Source: Caballeronia humi (GTDB taxonomy: Bacteria; Pseudomonadota; Gammaproteobacteria; Burkholderiales; Burkholderiaceae). Taken from it: DNA of 64,000 nucleotides. Positions 26,036 to 35,880 of the stretch are shown here, one piece after another. The translations under genes and the position numbers were made by a program. Position 1 is the stretch's first letter. Each line of letters opens with the position of its first letter. The notes below the pieces were generated by a model that was not told the origin of the DNA, ran no database searches, and saw nothing but the letters and a program-made list of their open reading frames with translations. The stretch spans positions 1 through 64,000 of the forward strand of contig NZ_FCNW02000009.1 in assembly GCF_001544475.1 (NCBI RefSeq). Reading direction: 5' to 3'.

Positions 26036-27325
26036 ATGTCAGCAATCCATCCATCGATCACCGCCGATTCCGCCTCGGCGCTCTATACCAGGCTCAACTG
26101 GCGGCTCTTGCCGTTCCTTGTCATCTGCTACATGTTTGCGTATCTGGATCGCGTGAACGTCGGGTTCGCGAAGCTTCAGATGCAAAGCGACCTCGGTTTC
26201 TCGGACGCGGCGTACGGCGTCGGCGCCGGCATCTTCTTTCTTGGTTATGTCCTGTTCGAAATCCCCAGCAACCTGATGCTGCCGAAGGTCGGCGCGCGGC
26301 TCACGTTCAGCCGCATTCTCGTGCTGTGGGGCATCACGTCGGCGTGCATGCTGTTCGTGCGCAACGTGCCGGCGTTCTACGCGATGCGCTTCCTGCTCGG
26401 TGTCTTCGAAGCGGGCTTTGCGCCAGGGATGATCTATTACCTGTCGTGCTGGTATGGGCCCGCCCGCATGGGGCGCGCGATTGCGCTCGTATTCGTCGCG
26501 GGGCCACTGGGCGGTATCGTCGGCGGTCCGTTGTCGGCGTGGCTCATGACGACGCTTTCCGGCGTCGGCGGCCTCGCGGGCTGGCAGTGGATGTTCCTCG
26601 TCGAAGGCTTGCCGTGCATCGCGCTCGGGCTGCTCACGCTGCGTGTTCTGTCCGATCGTCCGGCGGACGCCCGCTGGCTCACCGACGACGAAAAACGCCT
26701 GCTCGATCGCGAGACCGCTCCAGCGCTGCATCGTGCGGATTCGTTCAAAGAGATTCTGCGAAGCCCGCGCGTCTATGTGCTCGCCATCGCGTATTTCAGC
26801 ATCATCTTCCCGATCTACGCGATCAGTTTCTGGCTCCCGGCGCTGCTCAAGGATCAAGGCGTGAACAACACGATCCGCCTCGGCTGGTTCGTCGCGATTC
26901 CCTATCTGGCGGCTGCGATCAGCATGTACGCGGCGGGCCGTCATTCCGACACATCGGGTGAACGGCGCTTGCACTGCGCGATTCCTGCGCTCGGCGCTGC
27001 GGGCTGTTTGATCGCGGCCGTTTTCGCCGATGGGAACCTCACGCTGACGCTCATTGCGCTCACTTGTGCAACCGCATGTCTGTGGATGGCTTACACGGTG
27101 TTCTGGGCCATCCCTTCGCAACTCGTCGAGGGAACCGCAGCGGCGGGTGGTATCGCGCTCATCAATACGGTCGGGTTGTCGGGCGGATTCTGGGGACCAG
27201 CGGTGTTCGGCTGGGCCAAATCCTGGACCGGGAACATGCACCTGGGCCTCATCGTCATGGCGTGTGTATCGGCAACGGCGGCCGTTCTGATTCTCACGGC
27301 CAGGCTGACGATGAAGAAAGCGTAA
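26036..27325 (+). CDS. MFS transporter, anion:cation symporter (ACS) family
   Basis: A 429-residue 12-helix transporter. The N-terminal half has the ACS hallmark [20 protein letters not shown] followed by [19 protein letters not shown] and [14 protein letters not shown]. This branch takes up tartrate, phthalate, hexuronates and other organic anions. The start at ATG 26036 has GGGAGA at 6 bases. It leads a three-gene unit with an M81 peptidase (40 bases later) and an exported hydrolase, so it probably imports a substrate for the peptidase-like enzyme. Confidence 0.88.
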   Translation: MSAIHPSITADSASALYTRLNWRLLPFLVICYMFAYLDRVNVGFAKLQMQSDLGFSDAAYGVGAGIFFLGYVLFEIPSNLMLPKVGARLTFSRILVLWGITSACMLFVRNVPAFYAMRFLLGVFEAGFAPGMIYYLSCWYGPARMGRAIALVFVAGPLGGIVGGPLSAWLMTTLSGVGGLAGWQWMFLVEGLPCIALGLLTLRVLSDRPADARWLTDDEKRLLDRETAPALHRADSFKEILRSPRVYVLAIAYFSIIFPIYAISFWLPALLKDQGVNNTIRLGWFVAIPYLAAAISMYAAGRHSDTSGERRLHCAIPALGAAGCLIAAVFADGNLTLTLIALTCATACLWMAYTVFWAIPSQLVEGTAAAGGIALINTVGLSGGFWGPAVFGWAKSWTGNMHLGLIVMACVSATAAVLILTARLTMKKA

Positions 27326-27365
27326 CTTTGCGCCGCATAAAACTTGAAGCACGGAGAGTGAAATC

Positions 27366-28874
27366 ATGAAGATCCTGATCGCCGGTTTTCAGCATGAAAC
27401 CAATACTTTCGCGCCGACCAAGGCGTCCTACACGAGCTTCGTTCAAGGCGAAGGCTTCCCGCCAATGGCACGCGGCGCAGGCGTACTTGCACTGCGCGAC
27501 GTGAACGTTCCGATCGGTGGATTCATCAAGGCCGCCGAAGCTGCCGGGCACGAACTGATACCCGTGATCTGGGCGGGCGCGAGCGCATCGGCGCACGTCA
27601 CGAAGGACGCGTTCGAGCGGATCGGCGGCGAGATCATCGATGCGGTCAGCCAGGGCGGGTTCGATGCGATCTATCTCGACCTGCACGGCGCGATGGTGAC
27701 CGAGCACGTCGATGACGGCGAGGGCGAGCTGCTTGAACGAGTGCGCAGGATCGTCGGCGATGAGATGCCGGTTGTCGTCTCGCTCGATCTTCACGCGAAC
27801 GTCACCGCGCGCATGTTCAAGCACGCAAGCGCGCTCGTGGCCTACCGGACCTATCCGCACGTCGATATGGCCGAGACAGGCGAACGCGCCGCGCAGATCC
27901 TCGAACGCCTCGTGTCCGAGGCACGCCCGCTGCATTGCGCGGTGCGCCGCATCCCGTTCCTGATCCCGGTGAACGGCATGTGTACGCTCGTCGCGCCCGC
28001 CAACGACATGTACGGGATGCTGGCGACGCTGGAGAAGGAACCTGTGGTATCGGTGTCGTTTGCACCGGGTTTTCCTGCGGCCGATTTCCCCGAATGCGGT
28101 CCGACGCTCTGGGCCTATTCGTTCGATAAAGACGATGCCGAACGCGCAGTCGATGCACTATATTCGAAGCTCGTCGCGGAGGAAGCGCGCTGGGACGTGC
28201 CTTTCCTGACGCCCGATGAAGCGGCGCTCGAAGCCATCCGCTTGAGCCAAAGCGCGGACAAGCCGGTGATCATCGCGGACACGCAGGACAACCCCGGCGT
28301 CGGCGGCGATTCGAACACGATGGGCATGGTGCGCGCGCTCTTGCGCCACGATGCGCGCGATGCGGCGGTGGGCGTGATCTGGGACGCCGATGCCGCTGCC
28401 GCCGCGCATCGTGCGGGCGTGGGCGGGCGGATTTCGATCGCGCTGGGAGGCCGTTCCGGCGTGCCGGGCGATGCGCCGCTCGAAGCGGTCTACGAGGTCG
28501 AGCATTTGTCGGATGGACGCTTCCGCTTCGACGGGCCGATGCTCAACGGCATGCACGGCGAACTGGGCCCGGTCGCTTGCTTGCGGATCGATGGCGTGAG
28601 GATCGCGGTGAGCTCGATCAAGATGCAGGTGTTCGACCGCAACCTGTTTCGCGTGGCGGGCATCGAGCCCGAGCGAATGAAGATCCTCGTGAACAAGAGT
28701 TCGGTGCATTTTCGCGCGGATTTCGAGGCGATCGCCGAAGCGATCCTCGTGGCGAAGGCGCCGGGGCCGATGGCCGCCGATCCGGCCGATCTTCCCTGGG
28801 AACGCCTCGACGCGGACATGCGCGTGAGACCGATGGGCACGCCGTTCCACGCGTTGCGTGCAGTCGCCGCTTGA
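27366..28874 (+). CDS. M81-family metallopeptidase (MlrC/DUF1485 type)
   Basis: A 502-residue cytoplasmic enzyme related to MlrC, the microcystin-degrading peptidase. Metal-binding candidates: H10 and E11 in GFQHETNTF, and the two DLH motifs in IYLDLHGAMV and VSLDLHANVT. The domain ends in the typical AGIEP..K.LVNKSSVHFR. Family members outside cyanotoxin degraders are common in Burkholderia beside ACS transporters and are thought to cleave small cyclic or acylated peptides or amides. The start at 27366 has GGAGAG 6 bases upstream. The substrate is not known. Confidence 0.88.
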   Translation: MKILIAGFQHETNTFAPTKASYTSFVQGEGFPPMARGAGVLALRDVNVPIGGFIKAAEAAGHELIPVIWAGASASAHVTKDAFERIGGEIIDAVSQGGFDAIYLDLHGAMVTEHVDDGEGELLERVRRIVGDEMPVVVSLDLHANVTARMFKHASALVAYRTYPHVDMAETGERAAQILERLVSEARPLHCAVRRIPFLIPVNGMCTLVAPANDMYGMLATLEKEPVVSVSFAPGFPAADFPECGPTLWAYSFDKDDAERAVDALYSKLVAEEARWDVPFLTPDEAALEAIRLSQSADKPVIIADTQDNPGVGGDSNTMGMVRALLRHDARDAAVGVIWDADAAAAAHRAGVGGRISIALGGRSGVPGDAPLEAVYEVEHLSDGRFRFDGPMLNGMHGELGPVACLRIDGVRIAVSSIKMQVFDRNLFRVAGIEPERMKILVNKSSVHFRADFEAIAEAILVAKAPGPMAADPADLPWERLDADMRVRPMGTPFHALRAVAA

Positions 28875-28911
28875 CGCTGACGAACTTAATCATCGAAAAG
28901 GAGAAACGCCC

Positions 28912-29958
28912 ATGCCGGACTCGATCAACACACGACGTCGCGCCTTGTTGCGCACGACCATAGCCGGAGTCAGCTTGATGGAGCTTGGACTGAGCGGACT
29001 CGTCCGCGCGCAGTCGAGCGACACGACCGCGAGCACCAAAGCCGCAACGCGAGTGACTTCATTCGAGCACATCCGTCAGGTCAATGCGGGTGCGTTGAAC
29101 ATCGGCTACGCGGAAGCGGGGCCGCGCAACGGACCCGTCGTGATCCTGCTGCACGGCTGGCCCTACGACATCTACAGCTTCGTCGAAATCGCGCCGATGC
29201 TCGCGGCCGCCGGCTATCGCGTGATCGTGCCGTACCTGCGTGGCTACGGCACGACGCGCTTCCTTTCGCCTGATACGCCGCGCAACGGCCAGCAGGCCGT
29301 GGTCGCCGCCGACATCATCGCGCTCATGGATGCGTTGAAGATCGACAAGGCCGTGCTGGGCGGCTTCGACTGGGGCGCGCGGACGGTGAACATCATGGCT
29401 GCGCTCTGGCCCGAGCGATGCAAGGCGATGGTGTCGGTCAGCGGATACCTGATCGGCAGCCAGCAGGCGAACAAGGCGCCGCTGCCTCCGAAGGCGGAAC
29501 TCGCGTGGTGGTATCAGTTCTATTTCGCCACCGAGCGCGGCCAAGCGGGTTACGAAGCCAATCGATACGACTTTAACAAGCTGATCTGGCGTCTCGCATC
29601 ACCGACCTGGAATTTCGACGATGCGACTTACGATCGATCGGCGGAGTCGTTCAAGAATCCGGATCACGTCGCGGTCGTGATTCACAACTATCGGTGGCGT
29701 CTGGGTCTCGTCAACGGCGAACCGCAGTACGACGAGTTCGAGAAGCGTCTTGCGATGGGACCGACGATCTCGGTGCCGACCATCACGCTCGAAGGCGACG
29801 CCAACGGCGCGCCGCATCCTGACCCGGCTGCTTATGCGAAGAAGTTCACGGGCAAGTATGAGCATCGGAACATTGGCGGCGGAATCGGTCATAACCTGCC
29901 GCAGGAAGCGCCTAAGGCATTCGCCGATGCGGTGATCGATGTCGCACGGCTTGCTTGA
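28912..29958 (+). CDS. Exported alpha/beta hydrolase with Asp nucleophile
   Basis: A 348-residue hydrolase with a twin-arginine-like signal (TRRRALLRT at 7-15, cleavage near VRAQ at 31-34). Seen residues: LLHGWP at 79-84, nucleophile D153 in GGFDWGARTV, and H327 in GIGHNLPQEAP. The Asp nucleophile points to epoxide-hydrolase or dehalogenase chemistry. It is the third gene of the MFS-M81 unit, 37 bases after M81, with AAGGAG before the start. Export of this protein and uptake by the MFS would be complementary steps, but the substrate is unknown. Confidence 0.85.
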   Translation: MPDSINTRRRALLRTTIAGVSLMELGLSGLVRAQSSDTTASTKAATRVTSFEHIRQVNAGALNIGYAEAGPRNGPVVILLHGWPYDIYSFVEIAPMLAAAGYRVIVPYLRGYGTTRFLSPDTPRNGQQAVVAADIIALMDALKIDKAVLGGFDWGARTVNIMAALWPERCKAMVSVSGYLIGSQQANKAPLPPKAELAWWYQFYFATERGQAGYEANRYDFNKLIWRLASPTWNFDDATYDRSAESFKNPDHVAVVIHNYRWRLGLVNGEPQYDEFEKRLAMGPTISVPTITLEGDANGAPHPDPAAYAKKFTGKYEHRNIGGGIGHNLPQEAPKAFADAVIDVARLA

Positions 29959-29962
29959 TCTC

Positions 29963-30202
29963 CTAAGCCGCGAGCCGATAAGCGGTCATTGAAGGCTGCG
30001 CGGCGCGGGGAGGAAACACGCACCAGCGGCCGTCGTCGTGCCGGAAGAAGAACATCGCACGCCGGCCGCTATGCGCCGACGTTTCGACATGAACGAAGCG
30101 TCCGCCGTCGCCACGCATGCGGCCGAATCGAACGACGCGGACGTGTCCGGCCGCGGACGGTGCAAGCCATTTTTCGACGAGGTAGTGCAGGGACGTGCTC
30201 AT
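29963..30202 (-). CDS. Small basic hypothetical protein
   Basis: A 79-residue protein beginning MSTSLHYLVEKWLAP, with a good ribosome site (AAGGAG 6 bases before ATG 30202). It is rich in arginine, histidine and aromatic residues (RRAMFFFRHDDGRWCVFPP) and looks like a small beta-rich domain. It converges on the hydrolase with 4 bases between stops. I do not recognise the family. Confidence 0.65.
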   Translation of the reverse strand: MSTSLHYLVEKWLAPSAAGHVRVVRFGRMRGDGGRFVHVETSAHSGRRAMFFFRHDDGRWCVFPPRAAQPSMTAYRLAA

Positions 30203-30332
30203 GATCGACTCCTTCGATCTCGCCTCTCGAATTGCTTGAGAGGTTGACTAAAGAGTAGGTCCGTCGAACGATCCACGACAGTTAATGTTTTCGATGGATA
30301 TGATTGGGAAGGCGTAATGCGTATGGTGGCGC

Positions 30333-31142
30333 TTAAGAAAAACGCTTGGCGGTGACGATGTATGCCTGAATCTTGCCGTCCACAGCGCCCTGTCCGAATC
30401 GCTCGGCGAGCGCAGCGGTGCAGGCCGATGTAGCTTCCGCGACGTTTTCAAGCTCTGTACGCAACGGCGTTCCCTGACAATACGCGACAGCCGCCACTTG
30501 AGCCGATGCAGCGCGACTGCGCGCAGTTACCGTGTCGAAGCTGGGCGTCGCGTCGAAGCCCGCATCCGCGAGATCTTTGGAGATTGCGTTCGTATTGCAA
30601 TAGCCGTGCGGCGTGCGTTCGAGAAAGCGTGGCGGATCGGCGGGATAGAGTTTGCCGAGCGCTGCGGAAATCGTCTCCGCGAACTCGTTCTCTTCGATCC
30701 TGTCCCACACGTTAAACAGCAGCACGCCATTACGCTTGAGCACGCGCCGCGCTTCCCGGTACGCGTCCGCTTTGTCCGGAAAGAACATCGCCCCGAACTG
30801 GCAGACGACGACATCGAAACTCGCATCGTCGAAGGGTAAGTGCATCGCGTCGGCTTGTCGCCATCTCACCGGTCTTTCGATGCCGACCGCCGCCGCGCGA
30901 TCCAGCATCGGTTGATTCAAGTCCGTCGCCACCAGTTCTACATGCGCTGGCAATGCATGCGCCATCGCGCGTGTCACGACTCCAGTTCCGGCAGCGGTCT
31001 CCAGCACGCGTGACGGGTTGAGTGCAACAACGCGCTCGGCGAGATCGATCGCGTAGGGCGAGAAGATCATCGGCACGAGGAGACTGTCGTAGAGCTCGGG
31101 GATCGGGCCGGCGAAAGTCGTATCCGTACGAAGCGTGTTCAT
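30333..31142 (-). CDS. Class I SAM-dependent methyltransferase
   Basis: A 269-residue methyltransferase of the UbiE/type 11 group. Motif I is VLETAAGTGVVTRAMA, with the acidic strand end at LVATDLNQPML. The later parts are RWRQADAMHLPFDDASFDVVVCQFG and REARRVLKRNGVLLFNVWD. It methylates an unknown small molecule. ATG 31142 is preceded by AAGGAG. It is monocistronic and divergent from the SDR gene, 209 bases apart. Confidence 0.87.
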   Translation of the reverse strand: MNTLRTDTTFAGPIPELYDSLLVPMIFSPYAIDLAERVVALNPSRVLETAAGTGVVTRAMAHALPAHVELVATDLNQPMLDRAAAVGIERPVRWRQADAMHLPFDDASFDVVVCQFGAMFFPDKADAYREARRVLKRNGVLLFNVWDRIEENEFAETISAALGKLYPADPPRFLERTPHGYCNTNAISKDLADAGFDATPSFDTVTARSRAASAQVAAVAYCQGTPLRTELENVAEATSACTAALAERFGQGAVDGKIQAYIVTAKRFS

Positions 31143-31351
31143 GAGCCGTCTCCTTATCACTCATGGTTCCAAGCTTAGACACAGGATGCATATACGCCAG
31201 CGATTGTTCGTGAAATCCTGCCAGTCAATTCGTTCGGCGCTGCTTTATCCCCGGCGGAGACACGTCTACATTTGCACCATCGCAAGCCGGACGGCTCAGA
31301 CAGCCGCCGGTCACTCTCCGCGTTAAACAATCTCTCCATAAGGAAACGATC

Positions 31352-32098
31352 ATGAGCAAGCTCGCAGGCAAGGTAGCCATCGTCACGGGTGCATCGAAGG
31401 GTATCGGCGCCGCTATCGCCAAGGCACTCGCGGCAGAAGGCGCGTCGGTCGTGGTCAACTATGCAAGCAGCAAGGCAGGCGCCGATGCCGTCGTTGCCGC
31501 TATCACCGCGGATAACGGCAAGGCGGTGGCCGTCGGCGGCGATGTGTCGAAGGCAGCGGATGCGAAAGGCATCGTCAATGCGGCGATCGAAACGTATGGA
31601 CGTCTCGACATCCTCGTCAACAACTCGGGCGTCTACGAGTTCTCCCCGATCGAAGAGATCACCGAGGAGCATTTCCACAAGCAGTTCAATACCAACGTGC
31701 TGGGCGTGCTGCTCACGACGCAAGCCGCTGTCGGCCATCTGGGCGAAGGCGCGAGCATCATCAACGTGAGTTCGGTCGTGACCAGCATCACGCCGGCGAC
31801 GAGCGCCGTCTATAGCGGCACGAAGGGCGCCATCGATGCGATCACCGGCGTGCTGGCTCGCGAGCTGGGCCCGAGGAAGATTCGCGTGAACTCGATCAAC
31901 CCGGGCGTCGTGGTGACGGAAGGTACGCACGCGGCGGGCATCATCGGTTCCGAATTCGATGCAGCCGCGCTCAGTCAGACGCCGCTCGGCCGCCTGGGCC
32001 AGCCGGACGACATCGCGACGATCGCGGCTTTCCTCGCATCGGACGATGCGCGCTGGTTGACGGGTGAGCACATCGTCGCGAGCGGCGGCATGCGGTAA
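31352..32098 (+). CDS. Short-chain dehydrogenase/reductase, glucose-dehydrogenase-like
   Basis: A 248-residue NAD(P)-dependent SDR. The cofactor motif is TGASKGIG at 12-19, with NNSGV at 90-94. The catalytic residues are S140, Y154 and K158 (YSGTK). The end reads LTGEHIVASGGMR, typical of the FabG/glucose 1-dehydrogenase group. The start has AAGGAA 7 bases upstream. The gene is alone between the divergent methyltransferase and the convergent GntR, so its substrate is open. Confidence 0.88.
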   Translation: MSKLAGKVAIVTGASKGIGAAIAKALAAEGASVVVNYASSKAGADAVVAAITADNGKAVAVGGDVSKAADAKGIVNAAIETYGRLDILVNNSGVYEFSPIEEITEEHFHKQFNTNVLGVLLTTQAAVGHLGEGASIINVSSVVTSITPATSAVYSGTKGAIDAITGVLARELGPRKIRVNSINPGVVVTEGTHAAGIIGSEFDAAALSQTPLGRLGQPDDIATIAAFLASDDARWLTGEHIVASGGMR

Positions 32099-32110
32099 AT
32101 AGAAGCACAC

Positions 32111-32132
32111 TCGCCCGGCTCCCGCCGGGCGA
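32111..32132. terminator. Hairpin between convergent genes
   Basis: TCGCCCGGC at 32111-32119 pairs perfectly with GCCGGGCGA at 32124-32132 across a TCCC loop. It lies between the stops of the SDR and the GntR gene. There is no T tract on either strand, so termination strength is uncertain. Confidence 0.55.
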
Positions 32133-32139
32133 TCTGGCT

Positions 32140-32844
32140 CTAAGAGGTGCTTTCCGGACTCGCCGATATCGAAAGCACAGCATCGCGCTTTTCGAGCAGA
32201 TGGTGACGCAGGATGGCGGACAGGCGCTTGCCGTCACGCGCATCGAGCGCTTCGAGCATTTCCTCGTGATCGTGAATCGCGCGGTCCCACTTCGGCGTCT
32301 GGAAATTCGACCGGAAGCGCAGCGCCTGCAAGCGCCGGTTCACCGAGACATATGTCTGCCGCAGCGCCGAATTGCGCGCCGCTTCGTTGATTTTGTCGTG
32401 GATCGCCTGATTGCGGCTGTAGTAGCCGGCAAGATCGTTCTGGGCGCGGCACGCAAGCATCGCGTAATGCAAGGCCTTGATCTCCGCGATCTCCGCCGCA
32501 GTGATCCGTTCGCACGCGAGTTCGCCCGAAAACGCCTCCAGCCCACTCATCAATTCGAACGTCTCGCGTAACTCGGCCTCGGACATCTTCGAGACCGACG
32601 CGCCCCGATTCGGCGAAATCTCGACCAATCCCTCCGACGCCAATACTTTCAGTGCTTCGCGCAGTGGCGTGCGCGAAATGTCGAGTGTTTCGCACAGCTC
32701 GCGCTCGTTGAGTTTCTTCCCCGGCTCCAGCACCCCTTCGACGATAAACCGCCTCAGATGATCGACAACTGTGTCGTGCAGACGTTGCCGTTCGACTTTT
32801 GGCAGCAGGGGCGGGGCGTCCTTACCGATTTCGAGATTTTGCAT
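32140..32844 (-). CDS. GntR-family regulator (FadR/FCD type)
   Basis: A 234-residue regulator. The winged helix (about 20-85) reads LHDTVVDHLRRFIVEGVLEPG, then LNERELCETLDISRTPLREALKVLASEGL. The FCD effector domain follows, with metal-binding residues typical of the family in the HD..FH-like positions (NQAIHDKI and AIHDHEEML). It is divergent from the aminotransferase gene. Two near-identical TTTTGCAT(A/G)CAAAA palindromes, one over its own start and one before the aminotransferase, are the predicted binding sites. So it probably represses both the 32993-40645 cluster and itself. Confidence 0.88.
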   Translation of the reverse strand: MQNLEIGKDAPPLLPKVERQRLHDTVVDHLRRFIVEGVLEPGKKLNERELCETLDISRTPLREALKVLASEGLVEISPNRGASVSKMSEAELRETFELMSGLEAFSGELACERITAAEIAEIKALHYAMLACRAQNDLAGYYSRNQAIHDKINEAARNSALRQTYVSVNRRLQALRFRSNFQTPKWDRAIHDHEEMLEALDARDGKRLSAILRHHLLEKRDAVLSISASPESTS

Positions 32845-32850
32845 ACAAAA
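32837..32850. promoter_or_regulatory. Predicted GntR operator at the regulator start
   Basis: TTTTGCATACAAAA, a 14-base near-palindrome that covers the start codon of the GntR gene (CAT at 32842-32844). It matches the second site at 32961-32974 in 13 of 14 bases. Autoregulation by occupying the translation/transcription start is inferred. Confidence 0.7.
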
Positions 32851-32929
32851 TGCTCCTGATCTTTGCCGACATTTTATCTCAACTCTGGCGATGCTCGAAA
32901 TAACGGGGTAAACACTAGTCGAAATTCAC

Positions 32930-32974
32930 TTGGTGGATGTGCGTCTCCAGTCGTATAGTTTTTTGCATGCAAAA
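32930..32974 (+). promoter_or_regulatory. Promoter and GntR operator before the aminotransferase
   Basis: The perfect palindrome TTTTGCATGCAAAA (32961-32974) lies just downstream of TATAGT at 32954-32959, which with TTGGTG at 32930-32935 (18-base spacing) makes a plausible sigma-70 promoter. A repressor bound here would block transcription start. The same word occurs over the GntR start. Confidence 0.7.
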
Positions 32975-32992
32975 TTCAATCGGAGGAGCCAA

Positions 32993-34213
32993 ATGCTCAA
33001 GTTAGACTTTCACCCCGCCGGACGCCACTTCCTGCAAATCCCCGGACCGAGCCCGGTGCCGGATCGCATCCTGCGCGCGATGAGTTACCCGACCATCGAC
33101 CACCGTGGCCCCGAATTCGGCGCGCTCGGCCTGAAGGTGCTCGACGGCATCAAGAAAATTTTCAAGACGCAGCAGCCGGTCGTGATCTATCCGGCGTCGG
33201 GCACGGGCGCCTGGGAAGCAGCGCTCGTCAACACGCTGAGCCCCGGCGACACCGTCCTGATGTTCGAAACGGGCCACTTCGCCACGCTCTGGAAAAAGAT
33301 GGCGGAAAGCCTGGGCCTCAAGCCCGAATTCCTCGGCTTGCCCGGCGTCGAAGGCTGGCGGCGCGGGGTGCAGTCGCAGATGATCGAAGAGCGCCTGCGT
33401 GCCGACACTGAACGCAAGATCAAGGCGGTCTGCGTCGTGCACAACGAGACGTCGACGGGTGTCACGTCGGACATCGCCGCCGTGCGCCGCGCCATCGATG
33501 CCGCCGATCACCCCGCGCTGTTCCTCGTCGATACGATCTCAGGCCTTGCAAGCGCTGACTATCGCCATGACGAATGGGGCGTGGACGTCACCGTGTCCGG
33601 TTCGCAGAAGGGCTTGATGCTGCCGCCGGGGATCAGCTTCAACGCGGTATCGAAGAAGGCGCTGGCCGCGAGCAAGGAGGCGAAGTTGCCGCGCAGCTTC
33701 TGGGGCTGGGACGAAATCATCGAGATGAACAAGGGCGGCTACTGGCCCTACACGCCGAACACGAACCTCCTGTACGGCCTGAACGAAGCGCTCGAAATGA
33801 TCACCGACGAAGGGCTCGACAACGTCTTCGCGCGCCACAACCGTCTCGCTGAAGCGTGCCGCCGCGCGGTGCGCGCGTGGGGTCTCGAAATCCAGTGCGA
33901 AGACCCGGCCGTGTACAGCCCGGTGCTCACTGGCGTGATGACGCCGCAAGGCATCGACGCCGACGCCGTGCGCAAAGTGATCTACGAACGCTTCGACATG
34001 TCGCTTGGAACCGGCCTCGGCAAGATGAAGGGGCGCATGTTCCGCATCGGGCATCTCGGCGACTGCAACGATCTCACGCTGATGGCGACGCTCGCCGGCT
34101 GCGAGATGGGCCTGCAACTGGCGGGCGTCCCGCTCGCGGGAAGCGGCTTGCCGGCGGCGATGGCTTTCCTTGCCTCGGAAGCAAAAGCCGCGACGCTAAA
34201 AGCCGCTGCCTGA
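32993..34213 (+). CDS. Class V aminotransferase, serine/aspartate-glyoxylate type
   Basis: A 406-residue PLP enzyme. The PLP lysine is K206 in VSGSQKGLMLPPG. Other landmarks are FLQIPGPSPVP at 13-23, DHRGPEFG at 36-43, SGTGAWEAAL at 69-78 and HNETSTGVTSDI at 150-161. These fit the alanine/serine/aspartate-glyoxylate aminotransferase branch that includes BhcA of the beta-hydroxyaspartate cycle. It would move an amino group onto glyoxylate to give glycine. GGAGGA lies 7-8 bases before ATG 32993. It opens a GntR-controlled set with an MFS, an FAD/Fe-S dehydrogenase and a D-threonine-aldolase-like enzyme. The amino donor cannot be told from sequence. Confidence 0.87.
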   Translation: MLKLDFHPAGRHFLQIPGPSPVPDRILRAMSYPTIDHRGPEFGALGLKVLDGIKKIFKTQQPVVIYPASGTGAWEAALVNTLSPGDTVLMFETGHFATLWKKMAESLGLKPEFLGLPGVEGWRRGVQSQMIEERLRADTERKIKAVCVVHNETSTGVTSDIAAVRRAIDAADHPALFLVDTISGLASADYRHDEWGVDVTVSGSQKGLMLPPGISFNAVSKKALAASKEAKLPRSFWGWDEIIEMNKGGYWPYTPNTNLLYGLNEALEMITDEGLDNVFARHNRLAEACRRAVRAWGLEIQCEDPAVYSPVLTGVMTPQGIDADAVRKVIYERFDMSLGTGLGKMKGRMFRIGHLGDCNDLTLMATLAGCEMGLQLAGVPLAGSGLPAAMAFLASEAKAATLKAAA

Positions 34214-34327
34214 TCCCAACCCGTACCCGAGCCTGAACGCGCCGCGCAAGAGAACGCGGCCGCTCGAACTCGGCTGCGCGTCATCGACGGCGCGCTGCCG
34301 GCGCACATAAAGTCACGGAGACAAACG

Positions 34328-35617
34328 ATGAAACGGTTTCGTATCAACAGTGCGACAAGCATCGTTCTAATCATGTTGTGCATCATGTATTTCATCACCT
34401 ACCTCGATCGCGTGAATGTCAGCACGGCGGCGGCGGGATTCGGCAAGGAGTTCGGTCTTTCGAATACGCAGATCGGGCTCGTGTTCTCCGCTTTCGCGTA
34501 TCCGTATCTGGTGTTTCAGGTTATCGGCGGCTGGGTCAGCGACCGCTTCGGCGCGAAGCGCACGCTGCTGTTCTGCGGCGCTCTATGGGCGCTGGCGACG
34601 CTGCTGACGGGCTTCGCGGGCGGTCTCGCATCGCTCCTGGCCGCGCGAGTGCTGCTCGGTTTGGGGGAGGGCGCGACCTTCCCGGCGGCGACGGCTGCGA
34701 TGTCGCGCTGGGTCGCGAAGGAGCGGCGCGGCTTCGCGCAGGGCATCACGCATGCGGCGGCGCGCATTGGCAACGCGGTGGCGCCGGGTGCGATCGTCGT
34801 GGTGATGGCGGCTTATGGATGGCGTGAGTCGTTCTTTATCTGCGGGGCGATCAGCCTTGTGTGGGTTGCGGTCTGGTGGCTCACGTTCACCGAGCATCCG
34901 AAGGACCATCCGCGCATCACCGCCGCCGAGCTCGAAGTGCTTCCGCCGCCGAAGCCGAAGCCCGCCAAGGTACCGTGGATGCCGCTCTTCAAGCGCATGA
35001 TGCCGGTGACGATCGTCTATTTCTGCTACGGCTGGACGTTGTGGTTGTTCCTGAGCTGGATACCGCAGTATTTCTTGCACAGCTATCACCTCGACCTCAA
35101 GAAATCGGCGATCTTCGCGTCCGCCGTGTTCTTTGCGGGCGTGGTGGGCGATACGTTGGGCGGGATCGTCACGGACAAGCTGCTCGAACGTACCGGCAGC
35201 CTCAAGCGCGCACGCAGCTACATGGTGTCGGTGTGCATGCTGCTCACGCTTGCTTCGCTCGTTCCGCTGATGTTCACGCACAACCTGTATCTGTCGATGG
35301 CGTGTCTTGCCGCCGGGTTCTTCTTCGCGGAAATGACGATCGGGCCGATGTGGGCCATTCCGATGGACATCGCTCCGCAGTATTCCGGCACTGCGAGCGG
35401 CATGATGAATACGGGTTCGGCGCTGGCCGCGATCATTTCGCCGGTGCTGTCGGGGTATCTGATCGACCGCTTCGGCAGTTGGGAACTGCCGTTCGTTGGG
35501 AGCATGGTGCTGATGGCGATCGGCGTCGTGCTCGCGTTCCGGATGCAGCCGGAGAGCAAGTTCGAGCTTGCCGCCACGCCCGGTAAGCATGCGGCTTCTT
35601 CGCGGATTGGCGCCTAG
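34328..35617 (+). CDS. MFS transporter, ACS family (hexuronate/organic-acid type)
   Basis: A 429-residue 12-helix transporter. LDRVNVSTAAAGFGKEFGLS and the segment QIGLVFSAFAYPYLVFQVIG with GGWVSDRFGAKRTL place it in the ACS branch near the glucarate/galactonate/hexuronate carriers. It follows the aminotransferase by 114 bases. A hairpin-forming inverted repeat region of 0.8 kb separates it from the FAD/Fe-S gene. It probably imports the substrate of the cluster, an organic or hydroxy acid. Confidence 0.87.
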   Translation: MKRFRINSATSIVLIMLCIMYFITYLDRVNVSTAAAGFGKEFGLSNTQIGLVFSAFAYPYLVFQVIGGWVSDRFGAKRTLLFCGALWALATLLTGFAGGLASLLAARVLLGLGEGATFPAATAAMSRWVAKERRGFAQGITHAAARIGNAVAPGAIVVVMAAYGWRESFFICGAISLVWVAVWWLTFTEHPKDHPRITAAELEVLPPPKPKPAKVPWMPLFKRMMPVTIVYFCYGWTLWLFLSWIPQYFLHSYHLDLKKSAIFASAVFFAGVVGDTLGGIVTDKLLERTGSLKRARSYMVSVCMLLTLASLVPLMFTHNLYLSMACLAAGFFFAEMTIGPMWAIPMDIAPQYSGTASGMMNTGSALAAIISPVLSGYLIDRFGSWELPFVGSMVLMAIGVVLAFRMQPESKFELAATPGKHAASSRIGA

Positions 35618-35640
35618 CGGCGGGGGCGGTTTTTGTCTTA

Positions 35641-35880
35641 ACCGTTTGATGCGCTAGTGCTCCCAGGAAACTTGCTTTCTTAGCGGTCTATTAGCTCTGC
35701 CCCTGTCCGGGGCGGGACTCACTTTCTTTGCTGCTGCAAAGAAAGTAAGCAAAGAAAGCAGCTTTCAACCGCCAGTGCTAACCAATCCATCACTAGCGTT
35801 TGATTGGGATTGGCGCTGGAGAGTAAGTGTCGCCCTCACGGTGTAACCGGGCTTGGCTCGCGGACCCACTGTGGCAACTC
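35641..35880. repeat. Left arm of a long inverted repeat
   Basis: About 240 bases that recur, reverse-complemented, at 36187-36425. One 90-base core (around 35678-35767, with runs of CTTTCTTTGC and its complement) differs at a single base between arms. The core itself contains shorter self-complementary pieces (TTTCTTTGCTGCTGCAAAGAAA). Similar AAAGAAAG-rich intergenic elements are, as far as I know, frequent in Paraburkholderia/Caballeronia genomes. There is no open frame of significance. Confidence 0.85.
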